A stretch of 64,000 nucleotides of DNA from Eonycteris spelaea (taxonomy: Eukaryota; Chordata; Mammalia; Chiroptera; Pteropodidae). The translations under genes were made by a program, and so were the position numbers. The stretch lies in NCBI GenBank assembly GCA_003508835.1, contig PUFA01000718.1, positions 1 through 64,000 of the forward strand. The letters are read 5' to 3'. Below the pieces are notes generated by a model, which made no database searches, had not been told where the DNA came from, and saw nothing but the letters and a program-made list of their open reading frames with translations. This document shows, in pieces, positions 23,841-36,900 of the stretch. Within the stretch, counting starts at the first letter, position 1; each line of letters starts with the position of its first letter.

Positions 23841-26800
23841 AGGGCACACCTCACACAGCTGTGGATCTGAGTTCTGATTCTGTCCCTTGTGACCTTAGTG
23901 TTCAGCTCTCTGAGGCTCAGTTTTCCACCGGAAAAGCTCAGCAAAGGACCAGCAGGCCGAGCTCAGGCCCAAGGCTGAGGGAGGGAGAGGCCTGGATTTC
24001 CTGCCAGATCGGGGCCAGGGCCCTGTTCTCCTCAAATCCACCATATACATATATGTGTAAGTCTATATGGACATATATATGCACATATATGTATATGGAA
24101 GCGTTGGCAAAACGCTCTTTTTTGACGCCCGTTTCAAGCCCCAGGGGCGGATTTCTGAGAAATGGCTCACTTGCGGCACTTGCAGAGGCTACCCGTGGCC
24201 TGGGCTCAGGGAGGGCAGGTTCAGGCATCGGCCGACCCTGGCTGCACATCTTGGGGGGACCTTGGCCGGCACACAGGGCTCCTTGGGGTCCAGACTGCGT
24301 CCCAGGGCACTCTCTGTCCTCAGGGCGCAGTCACGTTCCGCCACACAGCCCGCTTTGGGCCTTCCTTGCATCCTCCCAGCAGGCATACAACCCTGTTGGC
24401 CAAAAAAAAAAAGTGGTCACTCAGGGCACACCTCACACAGCTGTGGATCTGAGTTCTGATTCTGTCCCTTGTGACCTTAGTGTTCAGCTCTCTGAGGCTC
24501 AGTTTTCCACCGGAAAAGCTCAGCAAAGGACCAGCAGGCCGAGCTCAGGCCCAAGGCTGAGGGAGGGAGAGGCCTGGATTTCCTGCCAGATCTGGGGGCC
24601 AGGGCCCTGTTCTCCTCAAATCCACCATATACATATATGTGTAAGTCTATATGGACATATATATGCACATATATGTATATGGAAGCGTTGGCAAAACGCT
24701 CTTTTTTGACGCCCGTTTCAAGCCCCAGGGGCGGATTTCTGAGAAATGGCTCACTTGCGGCACTTGCAGAGGCTACCCGTGGCCTGGGCTCAGGGAGGGC
24801 AGGTTCAGGCATCGGATGACCCTGGCTGCACATCTTGGGGGACCTTGGCCGGCACACAGGGCTCCTTGGGGTCCAGACTGCGTCCCAGGGCACTCTCTGT
24901 CCTCAGGGCGCAGTCACGTTCCGCCACACAGCCCGCTTTGGGCCTTCCTTGCATCCTCCAGCAGGCATACAACCCTGTTGGCCAAAAGAAAAAAAGTGGT
25001 CACTCAGGGCACACCTCACACAGCTGTGGATCTGAGTTCTGATTCTGTCCCTTGTGACCTTAGTGTTCAGCTCTCTGAGGCTCAGTTTTCCACCGGAAAA
25101 GCTCAGCAAAGGACCAGCAGGCCGAGCTCAGGCCCAAGGCTGAGGGAGGGAGAGGCCTGGATTTCCTGCCAGATCTGGGGGCCAGGGCCTGTTCTCCTCA
25201 AATCCACCATATACATATATGTGTAAGTCTATATGGACATATATATGCACATATATGTATATGGAAGCGTTGGCAAAACGCTCTTTTTTGACGCCCGTTT
25301 CAAGCCCCAGGGGCGGATTTCTGAGAAATGGCTCACTTGCGGCACTTGCAGAGGCTACCCGTGGCCTGGGCTCAGGGAGGGCAGGTTCAGGCATCGGCCG
25401 ACCCTGGCTGCACATCTTGGGGGGACCTTGGCCGGCACACAGGGCTCCTTGGGGTCCAGACTGCGTCCCAGGGCACTCTCTGTCCTCAGGGCGCAGTCAC
25501 GTTCCGCCACACAGCCCGCTTTGGGCCTTCCTTGCATCCTCCCAGCAGGCATACAACCCTGTTGGCCAAAAAAAAAAAAAAAAAGTGGTCACTCAGGGCA
25601 CACCTCACACAGCTGTGGATCTGAGTTCTGATTCTGTCCCTTGTGACCTTAGTGTTCAGCTCTCTGAGGCTCAGTTTTCCACCGGAAAAGCTCAGCAAAG
25701 GACCAGCAGGCCGAGCTCAGGCCCAAGGCTGAGGGAGGGAGAGGCCTGGATTTCCTGCCAGATCTGGGGGCCAGGGCCCTGTTCTCCTCAAATCCACCAT
25801 ATACATATATGTGTAAGTCTATATGGACATATATATGCACATATATGTATATGGAAGCGTTGGCAAAACGCTCTTTTTTGACGCCCGTTTCAAGCCCCAG
25901 GGGCGGATTTCTGAGAAATGGCTCACTTGCGGCACTTGCAGAGGCTACCCGTGGCCTGGGCTCAGGGAGGGCAGGTTCAGGCATCGGATGACCCTGGCTG
26001 CACATCTTGGGGGGACCTTGGCCGGCACACAGGGCTCCTTGGGGTCCAGACTGCGTCCCAGGGCACTCTCTGTCCTCAGGGCGCATCACGTTCCGCCACA
26101 CAGCCCGCTTTGGGCCTTCCTTGCATCCTCCCAGCAGGCATACAACCCTGTTGGCCAAAAGAAAAAAAGTGGTCACTCAGGGCACACCTCACACAGCTGT
26201 GGATCTGAGTTCTGATTCTGTCCCTTGTGACCTTAGTGTTCAGCTCTCTGAGGCTCAGTTTTCCACCGGAAAAGCTCAGCAAAGGACCAGCAGGCCGAGC
26301 TCAGGCCCAAGGCTGAGGGAGGGAGAGGCCTGGATTTCCTGCCAGATCTGGGGGCCAGGGCCCTGTTCTCCTCAAATCCACCATATACATATATGTGTAA
26401 GTCTATATGGACATATATATGCACATATATGTATATGGAAGCGTTGGCAAAACGCTCTTTTTTGACGCCCGTTTCAAGCCCCAGGGGCGGATTTCTGAGA
26501 AATGGCTCACTTGCGGCACTTGCAGAGGCTACCCGTGGCCTGGGCTCAGGGAGGGCAGGTTCAGGCATCGGATGACCCTGGCTGCACAATCTTGGGGGAC
26601 CTTGGCCGGCACACAGGGCTCCTTGGGGTCCAGACTGCGTCCCAGGGCACTCTCTGTCCTCAGGGCGCAGTCACGTTCCGCCACACAGCCCGCTTTGGGC
26701 CTTCCTTGCATCCTCCCAGCAGGCATACAACCCTGTTGGCCCAAAAAAAAAAAGTGGTCACTCAGGGCACACCTCACACAGCTGTGGATCTGAGTTCTGA

Positions 26801-27860
26801 TTCTGTCCTTGTGACCTTAGTGTTCAGCTCTCTGAGGCTCAGTTTTCCACCGGAAAAGCTCAGCAAAGGACCAGCAGGCCGAGCTCAGGCCCAAGGCTGA
26901 GGGAGGGAGAGGCCTGGATTTCCTGCCAGATCTGGGGGCCAGGGCCCTGTTCTCCTCAAATCCACCATATACATATAGTGTTAAGTCTATATGGACATAT
27001 ATATGCACATATATGTATATGGAAGCGTTGGCAAAACGCTCTTTTTTGACGCCCGTTTCAAGCCCCAGGGGCGGATTTCTGAGAAATGGCTCACTTGCGG
27101 CACTTGCAGAGGCTACCCGTGGCCTGGGCTCAGGGAGGGCAGGTTCAGGCATCGGATGACCCTGGCTGCACATCTTGGGGGGACCTTGGCCGGCACACAG
27201 GGCTCCTTGGGGTCCAGACTGCGTCCCAGGGCACTCTCTGTCCTCAGGGCGCAGTCACGTTCCGCCACACAGCCCGCTTTGGGCCTTCCTTGCATCCTCC
27301 CAGCAGGCATACAACCCTGTTGGCCAAAAAGAAAAAAAGTGGTCACTCAGGGCACACCTCACACAGCTGTGGATCTGAGTTCTGATTCTGTCCCTTGTGA
27401 CCTTAGTGTTCAGCTCTCTGAGGCTCAGTTTTCCACCGGAAAAGCTCAGCAAAGGACCAGCAGGCCGAGCTCAGGCCCAAGGCTGAGGGAGGGAGAAGGC
27501 CTGGATTTCCTGCAGATCTGGGGGCCAGGGCCCTGTTCTCCTCAAATCCACCATATACATATATGTGTAAGTCTATATGGACATATATATGCACATATAT
27601 GTATATGGAAGCTGTTGGCAAAACGCTCTTTTTTGACGCCCGTTTCAAGCCCCAGGGGCGGATTTCTGAGAAATGGCTCACTTGCGGCACTTGCAGAGGC
27701 TACCCGTGGCCTGGGCTCAGGGAGGGCAGGTTCAGGCATCGGCCGACCCTGGCTGCACATCTTGGGGGGACCTTGGCCGGCACACAGGGCTCCTTGGGGT
27801 CCAGACTGCGTCCCAGGGCACTCTCTGTCCTCAGGGCGCAGTCACGTTCCGCCACACAGC

Positions 27861-27916
27861 CGCTGGCTTTTGCCCTCCAGCATCCATACCCCTGGAAAAA
27901 AAAAAAGTGGTCTCAG
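27861..27916. repeat. Divergent pre-A-tract segment, unit 48
   Basis: The junction reads GCTGGCTTTTGCCCTCCAGC, then ATCCATACCCCTGG, then the A run. GTGGTCTCAGGG follows in place of GTGGTCACTCAGGG. The ending is shared with unit 41. Confidence 0.8.
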
Positions 27917-29284
27917 GGCACACCTCACACAGCTGTGGATCTGAGTTCTGATTCTGTCCCTTGTGACCTTAGTGTTCAGCTCTCTGAGGCTCAGTTTTTC
28001 CACCGGAAAAGCTCAGCAAAGGACCAGCAGGCCGAGCTCAGGCCCAAGGCTGAGGGAGGGAGAGGCCTGGATTTCCTGCCAGATCTGGGGGCCAGGGCCC
28101 TGTTCTCCTCAAATCCACCATATACATATATGTGTAAGTCTATATGGACATATATATGCACATATATGTATATGGAAGCGTTGGCAAAACGCTCTTTTTT
28201 GACGCCCGTTTCAAGCCCCAGGGGCGGATTTCTGAGAAATGGCTCACTTGCGGCACTTGCAGAGGCTACCCGTGGCCTGGGCTCAGGGAGGGCAGGTTCA
28301 GGCATCGGCCGACCCTGGCTGCACATCTTGGGGGGACCTTGGCCGGCACACAGGGCTCCTTGGGGTCCAGACTGCGTCCCAGGGCACTCTCTGTCCTCAG
28401 GGCGCAGTCACGTTCCGCCACACAGCCCGCTTTGGGCCTTCCTTGCATCCTCCAGCAGGCATACAACCCTGTTGGCCAAAAGAAAAAAAAGTGGTCACTC
28501 AGGGCACACCTCACACAGCTGTGGATCTGAGTTCTGATTCTGTCCCTTGTGACCTTAGTGTTCAGCTCTCTGAGGCTCAGTTTTCCACCGGAAAAGCTCA
28601 GCAAAGGACCAGCAGGCCGAGCTCAGGCCCAAGGCTGAGGGAGGGAGAGGCCTGGATTTCCTGCCAGATCTGGGGGCCAGGGCCCTGTTCTCCTCAAATC
28701 CACCATATACATATATGTGTAAGTCTATATGGACATATATATGCACATATATGTATATGGAAGCGTTGGCAAAACGCTCTTTTTGACGCCCGTTTCAAGC
28801 CCCAGGGCGGATTTCTGAGAAATGGCTCACTTGCGGCACTTGCAGAGGCTACCCGTGGCCTGGGCTCAGGGAGGGCAGGTTCAGGCATCGGCCGACCCTG
28901 GCTGCACATCTTGGGGGGACCTTGGCCGGCACACGGGCTCCTTGGGGTCCAGACTGCGTCCCAGGGCACTCTCTGTCCTCAGGGCGCAGTCACGTTCCGC
29001 CACACAGCCCGCTTTGGGCCTTCCTTGCATCCTCCAGCAGGCATACAACCCTGTTGGCCAAAAGAAAAAAAGTGGTCACTCAGGGCACACCTCACACAGC
29101 TGTGGATCTGAGTTCTGATTCTGTCCCTTGTGACCTTAGTGTTCAGCTCTCTGAGGCTCAGTTTTCCACCGGAAAAGCTCAGCAAAGGACCAGCAGGCCG
29201 AGCTCAGGCCCAAGGCTGAGGGAGGGAGAGGCCTGGATTTCCTGCCAGATCTGGGGGCCAGGGCCCTGTTCTCCTCAAATTCCA

Positions 29285-32200
29285 CCATATACATATATGT
29301 GTAAGTCTATATGGACATATATGCACATATATGTATATGGAAGCGTTGGCAAAACGCTCTTTTTTGACGCCCGTTTCAAGCCCCAGGGGCGGATTTCTGA
29401 GAAATGGCTCACTTGCGGCACTTGCAGAGGCTACCCGTGGCCTGGGCTCAGGGAGGGCAGGTTCAGGCATCGGATGACCCTGGCTGCACATCTTGGGGGG
29501 ACCTTGGCCGGCACACAGGGCTCCTTGGGTCCAGACTGCGTCCCAGGGCACTCTCTGTCCTCAGGGCGCAGTCACGTTCCGCCACACAGCCCGCTTTGGG
29601 CCTTCCTTGCATCCTCCAGCAGGCATACAACCTGTTGGCCAAAAAAAAAAAAAAAAAAAAAAAAGTGGTCACTCAGGGCACACCTCACACAGCTGTGGAT
29701 CTGAGTTCTGATTCTGTCCCTTGTGACCTTAGTGTTCAGCTCTCTGAGGCTCAGTTTCCACGGAAAAGCTCAGCAAAGGACCAGCAGGCCGAGCTCAGGC
29801 CCAAGGCTGAGGGAGGGAGAGGCCTGGATTTCTGCCAGATCTGGGGCCAGGGCCCTGTTCTCCTCAAATCCACCATATACATATATGTGTAAGTCTATAT
29901 GGACATATATATGCACATATATGTATATGGAAGCGTTGGCAAAACGCTCTTTTTTTGACGCCCGTTTAACCCCAGGGCGGAATTTCTGAGAAATGGCTCA
30001 CTTGCGGCACTTGCAGAGGCTACCCGTGGCCTGGGCTCTGGAGGGAAGGTTCAGGCATCGGCGACCCTGGCTGCACATCTTGGGGGACCTTGGCCGCACA
30101 CAGGGCTTCCTTGGGGTCCAGAGCGTCCCAGGGCACTCTCTTGTCCTCAGGCGCAGTCACGTTCCGCCACACAGCCCGTGCGTTGGGCCTTATTGCCCAT
30201 CCTGCACATCATACCCCTGGAGTAGAAAAGAAAAAAAGTGGTCCTCAGGGCACACCTCACACAGCTGTGGGATCTGAGTTCTGATCTTCTCCTTTGACCT
30301 TAGTGTTCAGCTCTCTGAGGCTCAGTTTTCCACCGGAAGCTCAGCAAAGGAGCAGCAGCCGAGCTCAGGCCCAAGGCTGAGGGAGGGAGAGGCCTGGATT
30401 TCCTGCCAGATCTGGGGGCCAGGGCCCTGTTCTCCTCAAATCCACCATATACATATATGTGTAAGTCTATATGGACATATATATGCACATATATGTATAT
30501 GGAAGCGTTGGCAAAACGCTCTTTTTTGACGCCCGTTTCAAGCCCCAGGGGCGGATTTCTGAGAAATGGCTCACTTGCGGCACTTGCAGAGGCTACCCGT
30601 GGCCTGGGCTCAGGGAGGGCAGGTTCAGGCATCGGCCGACCCTGGCTGCACATCTTGGGGGACCTTGGCCGGCACACAGGGCTCCTTGGGGTCCAGACTG
30701 CGTCCCAGGGCACTCTCTGTCCTCAGGGCGCAGTCACGTTCCGCCACACAGCCCGCTTTGGGCCTTCCTTGCATCCTCGCCAGCAGGCATACAACCCTGT
30801 TGGCCAAAAGAAAAAAAGTGTCACTCAGGGCACACCTCACACAGCTGTGGATCTGAGTTCTGATTCTGTCCCTTGTGACCTTAGTGTTCAGCTCTCTGAG
30901 GCTCAGTTTTCCACCGGAAAAGCTCAGCAAGGACCAGCAGGCCGAGCTCAGGCCCAAGGCTGAGGGAGGGAGAGGCCTGGATTTCCTGCCAGATCTGGGG
31001 GCCAGGGCCCTGTTCTCCTCAAATCCACCATATACATATATGTGTAAGTCTATATGGACATATATATGCACATATATGTTATATGGAAGCGTTGGCAAAA
31101 CGCTCTTTTTTGACGCCCGTTTCAAGCCCCAGGGGCGGATTTCTGAGAAATGGCTCACTTGCGGCACTTGCAGAGGCTACCCGTGCCTGGGCTCAGGGAG
31201 GGCAGGTTCAGGCATCGGGACCCTGGCTGCACATCTTGGGGGACCTTGGCCGGCACACAGGGCTCCTTGGGGTCCAGACTGCGTCCCAGGGCACTCTCTG
31301 TCCTCAGGGCGCAGTCACGTTCCGCCACACAGCCCGCTTTGGGCCTCCTTGCATCCTCCAGCAGGCATACAACCCTGTTGCCAAAAAAAAAAAAAAAAAG
31401 TGGTCACTCAGGGCACACCTCACACAGCTGTGGATCTGAGTTCTGATTCTGTCCCTTGTGACCTTAGTGTTCAGCTCTCTGAGGCTCAGTTTTCCACCGG
31501 AAAAGCTCAGCAAAGGACCAGCAGGCCGAGCTCAGCCCAAGGCTGAGGGAGGGAGAGGCCTGGATTTCCTGCCAGATCTGGGGGCCAGGGCCCTGTTCTC
31601 CTCAAATCCACCATATACATATATGTGTAAGTCTATATGGACTATATATGCACATATATGTATATGGAAGCGTTGGCAAAACGCTCTTTTTTGACGCCGT
31701 TTCAAGCCCCAGGGGCGGATTTCTGAGAAATGGCTCACTTGCGGCACTTGCAGAGGCTACCCGTGCCTGGGCTCAGGGAGGGCAGGTTTCAGGCATCGGC
31801 CGACCCTGGCTGCACATCTTGGGGACCTTGGCCGGCACACAGGGCTCCTTGGGGTCCAGACTGCGTCCCAGGGCACTCTCTGTCCTCAGGGCGCAGTCAC
31901 GTTCCGCCACACAGCCCGCTTTGGCCTTCCTTGCATCCTCCAGCAGGCATACAACCCTGTTGGCCAAAAGAAAAAAAGTTGGTCACTCAGGGCACACCTC
32001 ACACAGCTGTGGATCTGAGTTCTGATTCTGTCCCTTGTGACCTTAGTGTTCAGCTCTCTGAGGCTCAGTTTTCCACCGGAAAAGCTCAGCAAAGGACCAG
32101 CAGGCCGAGCTCAGGCCCAAGGCTGAGGGAGGAGAGGCCTGGATTTCCTGCCAGATCTGGGGCCAGGGCCCTGTTCTCCTCAAATCCACCATATACATAT

Positions 32201-33907
32201 ATGTGTAAGTCTATATGGACATTATATGCACATATATGTATATGGAAGCGTTGGCAAAACGCTCTTTTTGACGCCCGTTTCAAGCCCCAGGGGCGGATTT
32301 CTGAGAAATGGCTCACTTGCGGCACTTGCAGAGGCTACCCGTGGCCTGGGCTCAGGAGGGCAGGTTCAGGCATCGGCCGACCCTGGCTGCACATCTTGGG
32401 GGACCTTGGCCGGCACACAGGCTCCTTGGGTCCAGGACTGCGTCCCAGGGCACTCTCTGTCCTCAGGGCGCAGTCACGTTCCGCCACACAGCCCGCTTTG
32501 GCCTTCCTTGCATCCTCCAGCAGGCATACAACCCTGTTGCCAAAAGAAAAAAGTGGTCACTCAGGCACACCTCACACAGCTGTGGATCTGAGTTCTGATT
32601 CTGTCCCTTGTGACCTTAGTGTTCAGCTCTCTGAGGCTCAGTTTTCCACCGGAAAAGCTCAGCAAAGGACCAGCAGGCCGAGCTCAGGCCAAGCTGAGGG
32701 AGGGAGAGCCTGGATTTCCTGCCAGATCTGGGGCCAGGGCCTGTTCTCCTCAAATCCACCATATACATATATGTGTAAGTCTATATGGACATATATATGC
32801 ACATATATGTATATGGAAGCGTTGGCAAAACGCTCTTTTTTGACGCCCGTTTCAAGCCCCAGGGGCGGATTTTGAGAAATGGCTCACTTGCGGCACTTGC
32901 AGAGGCTACCCGTGGCCTGGGCTCAGGAGGGCAGGTTCAGGCATCGGCGACCCGGCTGCACATCTTGGGGGACCTTGGCCGGCACACAGGGCTCCTTGGG
33001 GTCCAGACTGCGTCCCAGGGCACTCTCTGTCCTCAGGGCGCCAGTCACGTTCCGCCACACAGCCCGCTTTGGGCCTTCCTTGCATCCTCGCAGCAGGCAT
33101 ACAACCTGTGGCCAAAAAAAAAAAAAAAAAAAAAGTGGTCACTCAGGGCACACCTCACACAGCTGTGGATCTGAGTCTGATTCTTGTTCCCTGTGACCTT
33201 AGTGTTCAGCTCTTGAGGCTCAGTTTTCCACCGGAAAAGCTCAGCAAAGGACCGCAGGCCGAGCTCAGGCCCAAGCTGGGGAGGGAGAGGCCTGGATTTC
33301 CTGCCAGATCTGGGGGCCAGGGCCCTGTTCTCCTCAAATCCACCATATACATATGTGTAAGTCTATATGGACATATATATGCACATATATGTATATGGAA
33401 GCGTTGGCAAAACGCTCTTTTTTGACGCCCGTTTCAAGCCCCAGGGGCGGATTTCTGAGAAATGGCTCACTTGCGGCACTTGCAGAGGCTACCCGTGGCC
33501 GGGCTCAGGGAGGCAGGTCAGGCATCGGTGACCCTGGCTGCACATCTTGGGGGGACCTTGGCCGGCACACAGGCTCCTTGGGTCCAGACTGCGTCCCAGG
33601 GCACTCTCTGTCCTCAGGGCGCAGTCATCCGCCACAACGCTTTGGCCTTCCTTGCATCCTCGCAGCAGGCATACAACCCTGTTGGCCAAAAAAAAAAAAG
33701 TGGTCACTCAGGGCACACCTCACACAGCTGTGGATCTGAGTTCTGATTCTCTCCTTGTGACCTTAGTGTTCAGCTCTCTGAGGCTCAGTTTTCCACCGGA
33801 AAAGTCAGCAAAGGACCAGCAGGCCGAGCTCAGGCCCAAGGCTGAGGAGGAGAGGCCTGGATTTTCCTGCCAGATCTGGGGGCCAGGGCCCTGTTCTCCT
33901 CAATCCA
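29285..33907. repeat. Indel-rich block, units 51-58
   Basis: Units here carry many one- or two-base losses and gains, mostly in short runs. Examples are GACGCCGTTTC for GACGCCCGTTTC (unit 55), CTTGGGGACC (31821-31830), altered AT-block arms near 31070-31082 and 31641-31650, and CCACCATATACATATGTG with two bases missing (unit 58). The unit order and orientation are unchanged. Either these are older, less homogenised copies or the consensus is poor here. Confidence 0.75.
29960..30300. repeat. Divergent unit 52
   Basis: Many changes are spread over the CpG-dense block and junction: GTTTAACCCCAGGGCGGAAT, GCTCTGGAGGGAAGG, CAGAGCGTCCC, CCCGTGCGTTGGGCC, CATCATACCCCTGGAGTAGA and an interrupted A tract. 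The T-rich segment after the small hairpin has seven T. Confidence 0.75.
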
Positions 33908-36900
33908 CCATATACATATATGTGTAAGTCTATATGGACATATATATGCACATATATGTATATGGAAGCGTTGGCAAAACGCTCTTTTTTGACGCCCGTT
34001 TCAAGCCCCAGGGGCGGATTTCTGAGAAATGGCTCACTTGCGGCACTTGCAGAGGCTACCCGTGGCCTGGGCTCAGGGAGGGCAGGTTCAGGCATCGGCG
34101 ACCCTGGCTGCACATCTTGGGGGGACCTTGGCCGGCACACAGGGCTCCTTGGGGTCCAGACGCGTCCCAGGGCACTCTCTGTCCTCAGGGCGCAGTCACG
34201 TTCCGCCACACAGCCCGCTTTGGGCCTTCCTTGCATCCTCGCAGCAGGCATACAACCCTGTTGGCCAAAAGAAAAAAGTGGTCACTCAGGGCACACCTCA
34301 CACAGCTGTGGATCTGAGTTCTGATTCTGTCCCTTGTGACCTTAGTGTTCAGCTCTCTGAGGCTCAGTTTTCCACCGGAAAAGCTCAGCAAAGGACCAGC
34401 AGGCCGAGCTCAGGCCCAAGGCTGAGGGAGGGAGAGGCCTGGATTTCCTGCCAGATCTGGGGGCCAGGGCCCTGTTCTCCTCAAATCCACCATATACATA
34501 TATGTGTAAGTCTATATGGACATATATATGCACATATATGTATATGGAAGCGTTGGCAAAACGCTCTTTTTTGACGCCGTTTCAAGCCCCAGGGGCGGAT
34601 TTCTGAGAAATGGCTCACTTGCGGCACTTGCAGAGGCTACCCGTGGCCTGGGCTCAGGGAGGGCAGGTTCAGGCATCGGCCGACCCTGGCTGCACATCTT
34701 GGGGGACCTTGGCCGGCACACAGGGCTCCTTGGGGTCCAGACTGCGTCCCAGGGCACTCTCTGTCCTCAGGGCGCAGTCACGTTCCCCAACACAGCCCGC
34801 TTTGGGCCTTCCTTGCATCCTCGCAGCAGGCATACAACCCTGTTGGCCAAAAGAAAAAAAGTGGTCACTCAGGGCACACCTCACACAGCTGTGGATCTGA
34901 GTTCTGATTCTGTCCCTTGTGACCTTAGTGTTCAGCTCTCTGAGGCTCAGTTTTCCACCGGAAAAGCTCAGCAAAGGACCAGCAGGCCGAGCTCAGGCCC
35001 AAGGCTGAGGGAGGGAGAGGCCTGGATTTCCTGCCAGATCTGGGGCCAGGGCCCTGTTCTCCTCAAATCCACCATATACATATATGTTGTAAGTCTATAT
35101 GGACATATATATGCACATATATGTATATGGAAGCGTTGGCAAAACGCTCTTTTTGAACGCCCGTTCAAGCCCCAGGGGCGGATTTCTGAGAAATGGCTCA
35201 CTTGCGGCACTTGCAGAGGCTACCCGTGGCCTGGGCTCAGGGAGGGCAGGTTCAGGCATCGGCCGACCCTGGCTGCACATCTTGGGGGACCTTGGCCGGC
35301 ACACAGGGCTCCTTGGGGTCCAGACTGCGTCCCAGGGCACTCTCTGTCCTCAGGGCGCAGTCACGTTCCGCCACACAGCCCGCTTTGGGCCTTCCTTGCA
35401 TCCTCGCAGCAGGCATACAACCCTGTTGGCCAAAAGAAAAAAAGTGGTCACTCAGGGCACACCTCACACAGCTGTGGATCTGAGTTCTGATTCTGTCCCT
35501 TGTGACCTTAGTGTTCAGCTCTCTGAGGCTCAGTTTTCCACCGGAAAAGCTCAGCAAAGGACCAGCAGGCCGAGCTCAGGCCCAAGGCTGAGGGAGGGAG
35601 AGGCCTGGATTTCCTGCCAGATCTGGGGGCCAGGGCCTGTTCTCCTCAAATCCACCATATACATATATGTGTAAGTCTATAATGGACATATATATGCACA
35701 TATATGTATATGGAAGCGTTGGCAAAACGCTCTTTTTTGACGCCCGTTTCAAGCCCCAGGGGCGGATTTCTGAGAAATGGCTCACTTGCGGCACTTGCAG
35801 AGGCTACCCGTGGCCTGGGCTCAGGGAGGGCAGGTTCAGGCATCGGCCGACCCTGGCTGCACATCTTGGGGGACCTTGGCCGGCACACAGGGCTCCTTGG
35901 GGTCCAGACGCGTCCAGGGCACTCTCTGTCCTCAGGGCGCAGTCACGTTCCGCCACACAGCCCGCTTTGGGCCTTCCTTGCATCCTCCAGCAGGCATACA
36001 ACCCTGTTGGCCAAAAGAAAAAAAGTGGTCACTCAGGGCACACCTCACACAGCTGTGGATCTGAGTTCTGATTCTGTCCCTTGTGACCTTAGTGTTCAGC
36101 TCTCTGAGGCTCAGTTTTCCACCGGAAAAGCTCAGCAAAGGACCAGCAGGCCGAGCTCAGGCCCAAGGCTGAGGGAGGAGAGGCCTGGATTTCCTGCCAG
36201 ATCTGGGGGCCAGGGCCCTGTTCTCCTCAAATCCACCATATACATATATGTGTAAGTCTATATGGACATATATATGCACATATGTATATGGAAGCGTTGG
36301 CAAAACGCTCTTTTTGACGCCCGTTTCAAGCCCCAGGGGCGGATTTCTGAGAAATGGCTCACTTTGCGGCACTTGCAGAGGCTACCCGTGGCCTGGGCTC
36401 AGGGAGGGCAGGTTCAGGCATCGGCCGACCCTGGCTGCACATCTTGGGGGGACCTTGGCCGGCACACAGGGCTCCTTGGGCCAGACTGGCGTCCCAGGGC
36501 ACTCTCTGTCCTCAGGGCGCAGTCACGTTCCGCCACACAGCCCGCTTTGGGCCTTCCTTGCATCCTCCCAGCAGGCATACAACCCTGTTGGCCAAAAGAA
36601 AAAAAGTGGTCACTCAGGGCACACCTCACACAGCTGTGGATCTGAGTTCTGATTCTGTCCCTTGTGACCTTAGTGTTCAGCTCTCTGAGGCTCAGTTTTC
36701 CACCGGAAAAGCTCAGCAAAGGACCAGCAGGCCGAGCTCAGGCCCAAGGCTGAGGGAGGGAGAGGCCTGGATTTCCTGCCAGATCTGGGGGCCAGGGCCC
36801 TGTTCTCCTCAAATCCACCATATACATATATGTGTAAGTCTATATGGACATATATATGCACATATATGTATATGGAAGCGTTGGCAAAACGCTCTTTTTT

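Larger units (their letters stand above)
64..29284. repeat. Homogeneous block, units 1-50
   Basis: Copies here are nearly identical from the AT-rich block to the CpG-dense block. Differences are confined mainly to five places: CGGATGACC versus CGGCCGACC; five or six G after CATCTT; GGCTCC versus GGGCTCC; the CTCCAGC, CTCCCAGC or CTCGCAGC junction; and the A tract. Long A tracts (20 or more) are common from about 4.4 to 20 kb. Units 7, 12, 18, 23, 27, 36, 41 and 48 carry a divergent segment before the A tract, and unit 38 carries a run of one-base insertions. Confidence 0.85.
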
